64,000 nt of DNA from Micromonospora sediminimaris. Its GTDB lineage: Bacteria > Actinomycetota > Actinomycetes > Mycobacteriales > Micromonosporaceae. Of this stretch, positions 24,848-33,559 are shown piece after piece. Each line of letters starts with the position of its first letter. Positions within the stretch are counted from its first letter, which is position 1. The translations under genes were made by a program, and so were the position numbers. The stretch covers positions 62,001 through 126,000 of the forward strand of contig FOLJ01000017.1 of NCBI GenBank assembly GCA_900112325.1, given 5' to 3'. The notes beneath the pieces were generated by a model. That model worked only from the letters and a program-made list of their open reading frames with translations. It made no database searches and was not told the DNA's origin.

Positions 24848-25506
24848 CCAGCGTGCTGGTGGTCGACGACCAGGATCTCGTCCGGGCCGGGATTCGTACC
24901 CTGCTGGCTGCCGACCCGCAGCTCACCGTGGTCGGCGAGGCCGCCGACGGCCGCTCCGGTCTGCGCCTGGCCCGCCAGTTGCGGCCGGATGTCGTACTCA
25001 TGGACATCCGGATGCCGGTGATGGACGGCCTGGCCGCCACCGCGGCGATCCGCGCCGACGACACGCTGGCGGCCACCCGGGTGCTGATCCTCACCACCTT
25101 CGACGACGACGAGGACATCATCGAGGCGGTCGGCCTCGGTGCCGCCGGCTACCTGCTGAAGGACACGCCCTCGGACGATCTGCGGCGGGCGGTGCACACG
25201 GCCGCAGCCGGCGGGAACCTGCTCTCGCCCACTGTCGCCCGCCGGGTCATGGAACGGCTCGCCGCCACGCCGAGACAGCCGCCGCCCGACCCTCGACTGT
25301 CCGTGCTCACCGACCGGGAGCGTGCCGTGCTGGCCCGGGTCGGCCTGGGTGAGACGAACGACGAGATCGGCCGCGCCCTGTTCATCAGCCCGGCGACCGC
25401 CCGCACGTACGTCAGCCGCCTGCTGGCCAAGCTCAACGCCCGCGACCGCACCGCCCTCGCCGTAATAGCCCACCGAGCCGGCCTAACCACCCCCAACCCC
25501 ACCTAA
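24844..25506 (+). CDS. NarL/LuxR-type response regulator
   Basis: A 220-residue regulator. The receiver domain (1-120) has D-D-Q-D acidic residues, the phospho-acceptor Asp in V-V-L-M-D-I-R-M-P, the switch Thr in L-I-L-T-T-F, and the Lys in Y-L-L-K-D. A LuxR HTH follows (about 150-210: L-T-D-R-E-R-A-V-L-A-R-V-G-L-G-E-T-N-D-E-I). Translationally coupled (GTGA overlap) to the kinase upstream. Targets unknown; the divergent membrane protein at 23043 is a candidate. Confidence 0.93.
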   Translation: MTSVLVVDDQDLVRAGIRTLLAADPQLTVVGEAADGRSGLRLARQLRPDVVLMDIRMPVMDGLAATAAIRADDTLAATRVLILTTFDDDEDIIEAVGLGAAGYLLKDTPSDDLRRAVHTAAAGGNLLSPTVARRVMERLAATPRQPPPDPRLSVLTDRERAVLARVGLGETNDEIGRALFISPATARTYVSRLLAKLNARDRTALAVIAHRAGLTTPNPT

Positions 25507-25573
25507 CCCCACTGCACCCACCCCACCCCGCCCCGCCCCCGCCCCCACCCCGCGCCCGCCCCCGCCCCGCCTG

Positions 25574-25634
25574 GTTGATCAAGAGGTTTTGGTCGCGGAT
25601 CCACCGAATCCCCGACGCATTCTTCTTGGTCAAC
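25574..25634. repeat. GTTGATCA palindrome, degraded (copy 5)
   Basis: The left arm (25574-25594) reads GTTGATCAAGAGGTTTTGG and still matches copies 2 and 4; the right arm ends TCTTGGTCAAC at 25634 but has several mismatches. Around it, a C-rich tract (25507-25570) faces a G-rich tract (25638-25735) that together could form a longer imperfect stem. It lies between the response regulator and proS, where it may separate the two transcription units. Confidence 0.65.
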
Positions 25635-25740
25635 TCCGCGGAGGGCGGGGGGTGCGGGGGTGCGGGGGGTGCGGGGGGTGCGGGGGTGGGGGGGAAATGG
25701 GTCGGTGGGGTGGGGGGTGGGGTTTTAGGGTGCGGTGGTG

Positions 25741-27480
25741 ATGCTGCGGATGTCGACGTCGCTTATTCGGACCCTGCGGGAAGATCCGGCGGACGCGGAG
25801 GTGCCGAGCCATCGGCTGCTGCTGCGGGCCGGATACATCCGGCGGGCGGCACCGGGCGGCTACACCTGGCTGCCGCTGGGCAGGCTGGTGCTGGAGCGGG
25901 TCACCGAGATCGTGCGGGCCGAGATGACCGCGATCGGCGACCAGGAGGTGCACTTTCCGGCCCTGCTGCCCGCCGAGCCGTACCGCACCAGCGGGCGGTG
26001 GACCGAGTACGGCGACGACATCTTCACCCTGGCCGATCGGCGGGGTGCCGAGCACCTGCTGGCACCGACCCACGAGGAGTTGGCCGCGCTGCTGGTCAAG
26101 GAGCTGTTCACCTCGTACCGCGATCTGCCGGTGACGCTGTTCCAGATCCAGACCAAGTATCGCGACGAGGCCCGCCCCCGCGCCGGTCTGCTGCGCGGGC
26201 GCGAGTTCCTGATGAAGGACGCGTACTCCTTCGACCTGGACGACGCGGGTCTGCGGGCCGCGTACGGCCGGCACCGCGCGGCGTACCAGCGGATCTTCGA
26301 CCGGCTCGGCCTCGACTACACGGTGGTGCACGCGATGTCGGGCGCGATGGGTGGCTCCGCGTCCGAGGAGTTCCTCGCCGCCACGCCGGTCGGCGAAGAC
26401 ACCTATGTGGGCTGCACCGACTGTCACTTCGCGGCGAACACCGAGGCGGTGACCACGCCCGCCCCGGTGGCCGGCGACCCGCAGGCGCAGCCGGCGATCG
26501 AGGTGCACGACACCCCCGAGACGCCGACAATCGCCAGCCTGGTCGCGCTCGCCAACGACCGCAGGCTGGCCGGCCGGGACAACTGGTCGGCCGCCGACAC
26601 CCTGAAGAACGTGGTGCTGACGGTACGCCGGCCGGGTGCCGAAGCGCCGGAGTTGCTGGTGGTGGGGTTGCCCGGCGACCGCGAGGTCGACCTGAAACGG
26701 CTGGCCGCCGCGCTGGCACCGGCCACCGTGGACATCTTCGACGCCTGGGACGAGCATCCCGAACTGGTGCGGGGGTACCTCGGGCCGCAGGTCTTCGACA
26801 AGCTCGGCGTCCGCTACCTGGTCGACCCCCGGGTGGTGCCGGGTACCGCCTGGCTGACCGGGGCCAACGAGCCGGGCCGGCACGCCACAAACGTGGTGTG
26901 CGGTCGGGACTTCACCCCCGAGGGCACGGTCGAGGCCGCCGAGGTACGCCCCGGTGACCCCTGTCCGGCCTGTGCCACCGGCCGGTTGACCATGCGTCGG
27001 GGCATCGAGGTCGGGCACATCTTCCAACTGGGTCGCCGCTACACCGAGGCCTTCGCGGTGGACGTGCTCGGTCCGCAGGGCAAGCCGGTCCGGCCCACCA
27101 TGGGCTGTTACGGCATCGGGGTGTCCCGGGCGGTGGCGGCGATCGCGGAGCAGCACCACGACGGTCGGGGACTGGTGTGGCCGACGTCTGTCGCGCCGTG
27201 CGACGTACACCTGGTGGCGGCCGGCAAGGGCCCGCAGCTCGACGCGGCGCTCGACCTCGGCGCCCGACTCGCCGACGCGGGCCTGCGGGTGCTTGTCGAT
27301 GACCGGACCGCCGTCTCCGCCGGGGTGAAGTTCACCGACGCCGAGCTGATCGGCATTCCGCACACCGTCGTGGTCGGACGCCGCCTGACCGACGGGTACG
27401 TCGAGCTGCGCGACCGGGCGACCGGGGAGCGCACCGAGCTACCCGTGGCGGACCTGCTGGAGAAACTGTTGAACGGGTAG
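25741..27480 (+). CDS. proS: Prolyl-tRNA synthetase (bacterial type with editing insertion)
   Basis: A 579-residue class II synthetase that charges tRNA-Pro. Motif 1 lies in the first 70 residues (P-S-H-R-L-L-L-R-A-G-Y-I-R), motif 2 is in T-K-Y-R-D-E-A-R-P-R-A-G-L-L-R-G-R-E-F, and motif 3 is M-G-C-Y-G-I-G-V-S-R. The INS editing domain that hydrolyses Ala-tRNA-Pro is present between motifs 2 and 3 (about 220-385), and the anticodon-binding domain forms the C-terminus. ATG 25741 is preferred; two GTG codons directly before it are alternatives. The upstream 200 bp is a very GC-skewed tract. Confidence 0.95.
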   Translation: MLRMSTSLIRTLREDPADAEVPSHRLLLRAGYIRRAAPGGYTWLPLGRLVLERVTEIVRAEMTAIGDQEVHFPALLPAEPYRTSGRWTEYGDDIFTLADRRGAEHLLAPTHEELAALLVKELFTSYRDLPVTLFQIQTKYRDEARPRAGLLRGREFLMKDAYSFDLDDAGLRAAYGRHRAAYQRIFDRLGLDYTVVHAMSGAMGGSASEEFLAATPVGEDTYVGCTDCHFAANTEAVTTPAPVAGDPQAQPAIEVHDTPETPTIASLVALANDRRLAGRDNWSAADTLKNVVLTVRRPGAEAPELLVVGLPGDREVDLKRLAAALAPATVDIFDAWDEHPELVRGYLGPQVFDKLGVRYLVDPRVVPGTAWLTGANEPGRHATNVVCGRDFTPEGTVEAAEVRPGDPCPACATGRLTMRRGIEVGHIFQLGRRYTEAFAVDVLGPQGKPVRPTMGCYGIGVSRAVAAIAEQHHDGRGLVWPTSVAPCDVHLVAAGKGPQLDAALDLGARLADAGLRVLVDDRTAVSAGVKFTDAELIGIPHTVVVGRRLTDGYVELRDRATGERTELPVADLLEKLLNG

Positions 27481-27555
27481 ACGGAAACCTGGTGTAGCCG
27501 TCAGGTGACGGGGTACCGCATCCTGATCGGCTCAACTTGCTCTGGAGGGGCTCTC

Positions 27556-27981
27556 ATGACCGGTTACCGGGTCGCTGACGTGATGACCAAGCAGGTCATC
27601 TACCTGCCGGCGGAGACCACCCTCGACGAGGCGGCCAGGGTGATGAAGGAGGCCGACATCGGCGACGTCGTCGTCACCGACGGCGCGAACCTGGCCGGCA
27701 TCCTGACCGACCGTGACATCGTGGTGCGCGCGGTGGCGGAGAACGCCAACGCCAACACCACCACCATCGGTTCGATAGTCACCCGCGAGGTCGTGATGAT
27801 CGAGCAGTTCTGCACCGCGGGTGAGGCCGCGTCGCTGATGCGTGAGCGCGGCATCCGGCGCGTCCTCGTCTGCGACAACGAGCGCAAGCTGGTAGGCATC
27901 GTCTCCCTCGGCGACCTCGCCATGCAGCTCGACCCCACCTCGGCGCTCAGCGAGATCAGCGAGCAGTCGCCCACGGTGTGA
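27556..27981 (+). CDS. Paired CBS-domain protein
   Basis: A 141-residue protein made of two CBS motifs (about 7-60 and 72-128), forming one Bateman module. Signatures include V-A-D-V-M-T-K-Q-V-I-Y-L-P, G-I-L-T-D-R-D-I-V-V-R-A-V and R-R-V-L-V-C-D-N-E-R-K-L-V-G-I-V-S-L-G-D-L-A. Such proteins bind adenine nucleotides and act as energy or ligand sensors. ATG 27556 follows GGAGGGGCTCTC; an upstream in-frame start at 27505 lacks one. Confidence 0.88.
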   Translation: MTGYRVADVMTKQVIYLPAETTLDEAARVMKEADIGDVVVTDGANLAGILTDRDIVVRAVAENANANTTTIGSIVTREVVMIEQFCTAGEAASLMRERGIRRVLVCDNERKLVGIVSLGDLAMQLDPTSALSEISEQSPTV

Positions 27982-28017
27982 GGGAGGACGGCCGGGCGGC
28001 GGCGGTAGCCTGGCGGG

Positions 28018-28446
28018 ATGCCCGAGATGCCGAGCAAGCTGGCCGAGATCGTCGACGAGTTCGCCGGGGCACCGCGTGACCTGGTGCTGGAGATGCTTCT
28101 GGAGTACTCCGACGCCGTGCCGCCGCTGCCCGCCGGGCACCCCGGCCACGAGGGCATGGAGCAGGTCGTGGAGTGCCAGACCCCGTTCTTCCTGCGCGCC
28201 GAGGTGACGCCCGAGGGCACCGTCGACACCCTGTTCGACTGCCCGCCGGAGTCACCCACCACCCGGGCGTTCGCCGGCATTCTCGCCGAAGGGCTGGCCG
28301 GCGCCACCCCGGAACAGGTTCTCGCCGTCCCGGACGACCTTTACCAGCGGATGGGCCTGGCGCAGGCGATCAGCCCGCTGCGGGTACGCGGCGGCACCGC
28401 CATCCTCGCCCGACTCAAGCGGCAGGTCCGCGAACGGACGGCGTGA
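28018..28446 (+). CDS. sufE: SufE-family sulfur acceptor
   Basis: A 142-residue SufE-like protein. The acceptor cysteine is in V-E-C-Q-T-P-F-F (Cys53), and the fold marks are L-V-L-E-M-L-L-E-Y-S near the N-terminus and the late R-M-G-L-A-Q-A-I-S-P-L-R-V-R-G segment. SufE takes persulfide from a cysteine desulfurase for Fe-S cluster assembly; no suf operon is adjacent. It begins 36 bp after the CBS gene, in the same direction. Confidence 0.88.
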   Translation: MPEMPSKLAEIVDEFAGAPRDLVLEMLLEYSDAVPPLPAGHPGHEGMEQVVECQTPFFLRAEVTPEGTVDTLFDCPPESPTTRAFAGILAEGLAGATPEQVLAVPDDLYQRMGLAQAISPLRVRGGTAILARLKRQVRERTA

Positions 28447-28556
28447 CCTGGGCGCGGTCCCGCTGCCGCCGACACCGGCGGAGGGGCCACCCGGACTCAC
28501 CGTGACCTGGGCGGCAGTCGGGAACAGACCTGCCGGCCAGCGGGTTGTCTCCGGTC

Positions 28557-29192
28557 ATGGAGATCGACATCTACGCCGACGTGGTCTGCCCCTGGTGCTG
28601 GATCGGCCGCCGCCGACTGGCGCAGGCGCTCGCGTCGTACGACGGCAAGGTGACCGTCCGGCACCGGCCCTTCCAGCTGGACCCGTCACCGGTTCCGTCC
28701 CCGCGCCCGATTCTCGACGCGCTGGCTGAGAAGTTCGGTGGCCACGAGCAGGCCCGGCAGATGGTCGCCCGGGTCGTCGAGGTGGGCGCGAGCGTGGGCC
28801 TGGAGCTGCGCTACGACCGGGCGATCGCGGCCAACACCTTCGACGCGCACCGGCTGACCAATTGGGCCGGCCGACAGGACCGCGACGGGGAGATGGTCGA
28901 GGCCCTGCACCGGGCCCACTTCGTCGACGGCGTCGACCTCGGCTCCCGGGAGGCGCTGGCCGGGGTGGCCGCCACCGTCGGGCTGGACGGCGACGACGCC
29001 CGCCACTTCCTCGACTCCGAGGAGGGCGTGGCCGAGCTGAAGGCCGAGCTTGCCGCCGCTCGGCAGCTCGGGGTGACAAGCGTGCCCACCTTCGTGCTCG
29101 CCGGCAGGTACGGGGTCACCGGGGCGCAGGAACCAGCCACCCTGCTCGCCGCCCTCGCCGAGGTGGAGCAGCGCGAGGCCGCCGCGCACTGA
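28557..29192 (+). CDS. DsbA-family oxidoreductase, FrnE-like
   Basis: A 211-residue thioredoxin-fold protein with an inserted helical domain, resembling FrnE/2-hydroxychromene-2-carboxylate isomerase relatives. The active-site C-P-W-C is at residues 11-14 (D-V-V-C-P-W-C-W-I-G), the cis-Pro is in S-V-P-T-F-V, and the end carries Y-G-V-T-G-A-Q. There is no signal peptide, so it is a cytoplasmic redox protein. ATG 28557 starts directly at the first strand; a TTG at 28545 would add four residues. Confidence 0.9.
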   Translation: MEIDIYADVVCPWCWIGRRRLAQALASYDGKVTVRHRPFQLDPSPVPSPRPILDALAEKFGGHEQARQMVARVVEVGASVGLELRYDRAIAANTFDAHRLTNWAGRQDRDGEMVEALHRAHFVDGVDLGSREALAGVAATVGLDGDDARHFLDSEEGVAELKAELAAARQLGVTSVPTFVLAGRYGVTGAQEPATLLAALAEVEQREAAAH

Positions 29193-29193
29193 C

Positions 29194-29237
29194 GGCATCG
29201 ACGTCGTTGATGTTTCACGTGCAACGACATCGACGCC
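29194..29237. terminator. Hairpin with parS-like loop between dsbA-like and ybaK genes
   Basis: Arms 29194-29209 and 29222-29237 pair at 14 of 16 positions and enclose ATGTTTCACGTG. The hairpin lies in the 54-bp gap between convergent genes and is a probable bidirectional terminator. GTTTCACGTGCAAC (29212-29225), spanning loop and right arm, differs from the 14-bp parS by one base. Confidence 0.6.
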
Positions 29238-29246
29238 AGTCGACAG

Positions 29247-29795
29247 TCAGACGGGCCTGGCCAGGTCTTCCACCACCCGTGCACCGGGCAACGCGGCCAG
29301 CGCCGCGCCCGGCAGCGCGATCTTGCTGTGCCGTACGCCCGACCCGATCACCACGTACGGCATGGCCACCACCCGCGTGTCGACCAGGATCGGCCACTGC
29401 AACGGCAACCCGATCGGCGTGATCCCGCCGTACTCCATGCCGGTCAACTCCACCGCGTCGTCCATCGGCGCGAAACTCGCCTTCCGTACGTCCAGCGCCC
29501 GGCGGGCCACCCCGTTCACGTCCGCGCGGGTGGTGGCGAGCACCAGGCAGGCGGCGTACCGGGTCACCCCCTCGCGCTTTCCGGCCACGACCACGCAGTT
29601 GGCCGACTCGTCGAGCCCGACGTCGTACGCCGCGCAGAACGCCGCGGTGTCGGCGAGCTCGGCATCGATCGGTGCGACCTGCACCGCGTCGACGTCCACC
29701 GACGAGTCGGCCGGCCACTGCGCGAGCGCGGCGGCGACCGGCGCGGCCAACAGGTCGGTACGGTTGCGAGCGGGCTCGGTCTTCAGCGTTCCCAT
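29247..29795 (-). CDS. YbaK/ProX-family aminoacyl-tRNA deacylase
   Basis: A 182-residue protein of the YbaK/INS fold, which hydrolyses mischarged aminoacyl-tRNAs in trans. Visible marks are the conserved K-A-S-F-A (catalytic Lys region), G-G-I-T-P-I-G-L-P and the late V-V-I-G-S-G-V-R-H-S-K-I segment. It resembles the INS editing domain inside the ProRS encoded 2 kb away. ATG 29795 is preferred to an upstream extension to 29894. Confidence 0.87.
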   Translation of the reverse strand: MGTLKTEPARNRTDLLAAPVAAALAQWPADSSVDVDAVQVAPIDAELADTAAFCAAYDVGLDESANCVVVAGKREGVTRYAACLVLATTRADVNGVARRALDVRKASFAPMDDAVELTGMEYGGITPIGLPLQWPILVDTRVVAMPYVVIGSGVRHSKIALPGAALAALPGARVVEDLARPV

Positions 29796-29901
29796 CACGT
29801 GTTCGATGGTCGCATCCGGAGCCTGAGACGCGGACCGGGACCAGCTTCCGGACCGGCGCGCGGGCCGACACCAGGCTGGAGCCGGGACCAGCATCCCACG
29901 G

Positions 29902-30099
29902 TCAGCCCTCGTTGGTCAGGAAGCCGTGCCGCTCCAGCATCGCCCGGTCCCGGGAGGCGGCCATCTCCTCTGCCCGCGCGGCCTGTACGCGGCGCACCTC
30001 GATGTCCTCCATCGCGTGCCGCACCGCGAGTCGGATCACTCCGTAGAGGAAGACGAACCCGCAGACGTACAGGAGGCTGGTGATGACGAACGTGAGCAT
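29902..30099 (-). CDS. Small single-pass membrane protein
   Basis: A 65-residue protein with one hydrophobic helix (about 3-25: T-F-V-I-T-S-L-L-Y-V-C-G-F-V-F-L-Y-G) followed by a charged, probably helical cytoplasmic tail rich in Arg, Glu and Ala. No family is recognised. It sits between two same-strand genes, and its composition is protein-like, but the ribosome site is weak. Confidence 0.55.
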   Translation of the reverse strand: MLTFVITSLLYVCGFVFLYGVIRLAVRHAMEDIEVRRVQAARAEEMAASRDRAMLERHGFLTNEG

Positions 30100-30136
30100 G
30101 GCTCGACGGTAGGGCGAACGTGAACCCGAGCAGGTG

Positions 30137-30916
30137 TCATCGCGTCGCTGTTCGCCCGTACGTGTCCGACAGGTAGTCGGCCCAGGTCCGCCGCCCCGTC
30201 GGTCGGGCGTCGGTGATCAGGCCACCGCCGCGCAGCTCCCGGCCGAGGCGACCGGGAAATCGGATCGGCAGCAGCGGGCGACGGGAGCCGCGCGCCTGCC
30301 GCCAGGCCCGCGCCGCCTCGTCGAAGCGCTGCACCTCAGGGCCGCCGTACTCCACGATGCCGCCGCGCGCCCCGGCCCGGAGCAGCTCGACCAGCTTGTC
30401 GGCAACCTCGCCCGGGTCGACCGGCTGGGCCAGCACCGCCCGATCGCCGATGACCGGGCCGAGTTTGCTGGACAGGCGCAGCAGCTCGTCGATGAACGGG
30501 AAGAACTGGGTGGCCCGCAGCACCGTCCACGGCACCTTCCCGTCGGCGATGACCTGCTCGGCAGCCAGCTTGTGCCGGTAGTACGAATAGGGCACCCGGT
30601 CCACGCCCACGATCGAGACGTACACCAGGTGCTGCACCCCGGCACCGCCGGCAGCCTCGACCAGCCGGCGGGTGCCGAGCACGTCGATCTGGTGGGTCTG
30701 CCGGGTCGGCGAGGACGCCAGGTGCAGCACCGCGTCCACGTCGGTCACCGCTGCGGCGATCCCTTCGCCGGTGGTCAGGTCCGCCACCACCCACCGGACC
30801 CCCGATCCGGTACGTGGCCGGCGGCTGGTGGCCCGCACCTCGAACCCCGCGTCGACCAGCCGGGGCAGCGCCTCCCGGCCCAGCCTGCCGCCCGCACCGG
30901 TGACCAGAACCCGCAT
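30137..30916 (-). CDS. NAD(P)-binding atypical SDR (NmrA/ NAD-epimerase-like)
   Basis: A 259-residue Rossmann protein with N-terminal V-L-V-T-G-A-G-G-R-L-G and a downstream H-L-A-S-S and Y-V-S-I-V-G-V segment, then Y-Y-R-H-K-L-A-A-E as the atypical active-site stretch. Such proteins bind NAD(P)H and act as reductases, epimerases or redox sensors; substrate unknown. Start 30916 follows GAGGGAGGTTGAC. Confidence 0.85.
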   Translation of the reverse strand: MRVLVTGAGGRLGREALPRLVDAGFEVRATSRRPRTGSGVRWVVADLTTGEGIAAAVTDVDAVLHLASSPTRQTHQIDVLGTRRLVEAAGGAGVQHLVYVSIVGVDRVPYSYYRHKLAAEQVIADGKVPWTVLRATQFFPFIDELLRLSSKLGPVIGDRAVLAQPVDPGEVADKLVELLRAGARGGIVEYGGPEVQRFDEAARAWRQARGSRRPLLPIRFPGRLGRELRGGGLITDARPTGRRTWADYLSDTYGRTATR

Positions 30917-30986
30917 GTCAACCTCCCTCGTCGCCTGCCCGCTCGACGGATCGGACCGTCCCCGGCGTGACCAGCTGTGAGCGGCC

Positions 30987-31619
30987 TCACTTCATCAGGT
31001 CGAGGGCGGTGATCACCACGAAGAGCACGATGACTGCCTCACTGACCAGCCAGGAGTGGCTGTTCGCCCAGTCCCGGATGCGCGGCAGCACCACCGCCGC
31101 CCGGCGACCGAGCAGCAGCAGAGCGAACAGCGGGAGGGCGAGCAGGGCCAGGGTGAGAAGCACGAAGGGCAGCAGATGCCACCACGGCAGGTCGTGCCGT
31201 GCCGCGCTGGCCCCGACCGTGGCCATGGTCAGGTCATCGGACGGCATACCCAGGAACAGCAGCAGGCCCACCTTGGCCGCATACCCGGGGCCGGCGTGCT
31301 GGAGTTCACCCATCCATCGCGGCGGCCCCGAGTGCCGGCGCAGGAACACGACCACCGCCAGCATCGCGAGCAGGGCCAGCACGAACCAGTCGATCCATCG
31401 TTCGACAGTGCCCCGACCCGCACCGGTGAAGTTGATCTTGAACAGGTGGACCACCAGCCAGGCCAGCGTCGTGCCACCGAGGACGACGAACGCCGCACCC
31501 GCCAGATAGCCAAGCGAGGCGGCCCGTGGCCGGTCGGACGAGGCGAAGAAGACCGCCGCCACCAGTTGCGTGCCGGCGACCATCACCACGGCCAACGGCA
31601 GCAGCGTCAGGAAGGTCAT
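30987..31619 (-). CDS. GAP-family (Sap-like) six-helix membrane protein
   Basis: A 210-residue polytopic protein with about six hydrophobic segments. It resembles the GAP/sulfolipid-addressing family of actinobacteria: F-L-G-M-P-S-D-D-L-T in the middle and V-L-F-V-V-I-T-A-L-D near the end. Family members are linked to glycolipid export. ATG 31619 places the first helix at the N-terminus. No lipid-biosynthesis gene lies next to it. Confidence 0.7.
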   Translation of the reverse strand: MTFLTLLPLAVVMVAGTQLVAAVFFASSDRPRAASLGYLAGAAFVVLGGTTLAWLVVHLFKINFTGAGRGTVERWIDWFVLALLAMLAVVVFLRRHSGPPRWMGELQHAGPGYAAKVGLLLFLGMPSDDLTMATVGASAARHDLPWWHLLPFVLLTLALLALPLFALLLLGRRAAVVLPRIRDWANSHSWLVSEAVIVLFVVITALDLMK

Positions 31620-31712
31620 CGCCAGCTCATCCTGCCGGCTGCCACGACCACACACGGCCGCTTCGAGCCAAACCACCCGGCACCCGAGTCCGTGCGGCGG
31701 GCGGCGGGCCGG

Positions 31713-33092
31713 TCAGGCCGACGCCGCTCGCGGTGAAGCCACGACCCGGCCGGCGAGCAGGGCACCGAGCAGCGCCAGCCCGGCCGCCACGGCGAGGGTG
31801 ACGCCGTAGTCGAACCGCCCAGGTGCCGCCCCGGCGGCGAGCACCGCACCGGTAAGCGCCAACACCGTCGCCGACGCGAGTGAGTCGCACAGTTGCAGGG
31901 ACGAGCTGTTGCGCCCCTGCTCGCCGGGGGCCGACAACTCCAGGGTGAGCGCCGACAGCGACGGATAGAGCAGACCCATGCCGAGCCCGGCGACCGCCCA
32001 ACCGAGAATCCCCACCCACACCGGCACCGCCGGGACCACGCAGCTGCCCACCACCGCGGTACCGACCGTGATGCAGGTGAGGCCGGCCCTCGGCAGGGTG
32101 CCCCGGGACCGGGGCGACCGGATCCGCGCCTGCAACCACGAGCCGAGCGACCAGGAGAGCGCACCGGTGGTCAGCACCAGCCCCGCCGCCGTCGGCGTGA
32201 ACCCCCGCTCCCGCGACAGCATCAACGGGATCACCACCTCGGCGCCGACGAACGCGGCCGAGGCCAACCCCCGCAGGCCCACCACGGTGGGCAGGCCGCG
32301 ACCGGCCCGCAGGAACCCGGCCGGCAACAGTCGCGGAACGCAACTCAGCAGGCCGGCCAGGGCGATCCCGACCAGCGGCACGGCGGCGGCGCCACGCTGC
32401 TGACCCCCGATGTGCAACAGTGCGGCGCTCACCCCCGCCCCGCAGGCCCAACCGATCCGCGCCAGCGCCCCGGCGGAGCGGCGGACCGGACCGGCCACGC
32501 CGATCGACCGCAGCCCCGGGTGGATCAAGAGCACCGCCGGCACCGCCACCGCCGGCACCGCCAGGAACACCCACCGCCAGCCGACGTGCTCCACGACCAA
32601 CCCCGCCACCACGGGCCCGACAAGCGACGGCACCACCCAGGCCGCGGCGAACGCGGCGAAGATGCGCCGGTGCAACTGCTCCGGGTACGCCTGCGCGACG
32701 ATCACGTACAGCGCCACCGACAGCAGACCCGAGCCGAAACCCTGCACGATCCGGCCCACCACAAGCGTCGCCATGTCGGTGGCGGCACCGGCGAGCAGCA
32801 GTCCGGCGACGAACCCGGCGAGACCGGACCACATCGACGCCCGCGGCCCTCGGGCGTCACACCAGATGCCGGAGAGCACCATCGCCACCACGCCGGCCGC
32901 GAACGGGCCGCCGAAGGCGATCCCGTACAGCGCCAGCCCGTCCAGGGCCCGGGCGACAGTGGGCATGGCGGTGCCGACCGCCAGCGCCTCGAACGCCAGC
33001 AACGAGACAAGCGCCACGCTGCCCACCGTCATGGCGCGCAGTCGAGGGGCGAAAAGCGACTCGGCGCGTACCGGAGACGGGGCGATCAGCAT
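31713..33092 (-). CDS. Major facilitator superfamily transporter (EmrB-like)
   Basis: A 459-residue transporter with about 12-14 helices. Recognisable pieces are A-L-A-V-G-T-A-M-P-T-V-A-R-A-L-D-G (helix 1, DHA-type), the helix 4 segment V-V-G-R-I-V-Q-G-F-G-S-G, and P-S-L-V-G-P-V-V-A-G-L-V in helix 5 (motif C-like antiporter signature). It is probably a drug or metabolite/H+ antiporter. ATG 33092 is used; an in-frame start at 33113 is possible. Confidence 0.88.
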   Translation of the reverse strand: MLIAPSPVRAESLFAPRLRAMTVGSVALVSLLAFEALAVGTAMPTVARALDGLALYGIAFGGPFAAGVVAMVLSGIWCDARGPRASMWSGLAGFVAGLLLAGAATDMATLVVGRIVQGFGSGLLSVALYVIVAQAYPEQLHRRIFAAFAAAWVVPSLVGPVVAGLVVEHVGWRWVFLAVPAVAVPAVLLIHPGLRSIGVAGPVRRSAGALARIGWACGAGVSAALLHIGGQQRGAAAVPLVGIALAGLLSCVPRLLPAGFLRAGRGLPTVVGLRGLASAAFVGAEVVIPLMLSRERGFTPTAAGLVLTTGALSWSLGSWLQARIRSPRSRGTLPRAGLTCITVGTAVVGSCVVPAVPVWVGILGWAVAGLGMGLLYPSLSALTLELSAPGEQGRNSSSLQLCDSLASATVLALTGAVLAAGAAPGRFDYGVTLAVAAGLALLGALLAGRVVASPRAASA

Positions 33093-33147
33093 GCGGCAAG
33101 CCTCGGACCTCAACCTGCCTTCAGGTCAAGGGTGACGCGGCTTACCC

Positions 33148-33408
33148 TCAGGCAGCCTCCAGCGCCTCGCCTAGCCCTTTGGCCAGCCCGGACAGGTGCT
33201 GGTCGGCAAGCAGGTGCCCGGCGGTGATCACCAGCGCCAAGGGCCACTCGATCACCTGGAACACGGTCAGCACCCCGATGCCGGCGTAGTAGGTCAGCTT
33301 GTCCGGCGGCGGCACCGCCACCTCCCCCAGCCACGGCACGTGCACCCGGCGGGTGAACATCTGCAACGACTCCCGGGTCCCACTGAGCTGTCGTGTCAGC
33401 GCACTCAT
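33148..33408 (-). CDS. Small hydrophobic protein divergent from the P-type ATPase
   Basis: An 86-residue protein: basic N-terminus, an amphipathic stretch with P-P-P-D-K-L-T-Y-Y-A-G, then one or two hydrophobic segments (about 40-66). Start 33408 follows GGGGAGGCGAG. It is divergent from the CtpI-like ATPase (151-bp gap), so it may share regulation with it or be an accessory subunit. I do not recognise the family. Confidence 0.65.
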   Translation of the reverse strand: MSALTRQLSGTRESLQMFTRRVHVPWLGEVAVPPPDKLTYYAGIGVLTVFQVIEWPLALVITAGHLLADQHLSGLAKGLGEALEAA

Positions 33409-33559
33409 CTCGCCTCCCCGTAGCGATGACGCCCACCTCGGATTCCTCCGCCACGGCCGTCCATGCCCGTTCGAGCAGGAAACTTTTCCCAGCTCGGCTG
33501 GGCATAAGGGACGTCCGGCCGGGAAGCCAGGCCGCCGGGCACGAACGGTGGGAGGCAAA

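Noticed and set aside
28442..28513. Direct repeat of GTGACCTGGGCG, 60 bp apart, after sufE
   Set aside because: A single short duplication without target-site or element features; not enough to call a mobile element.
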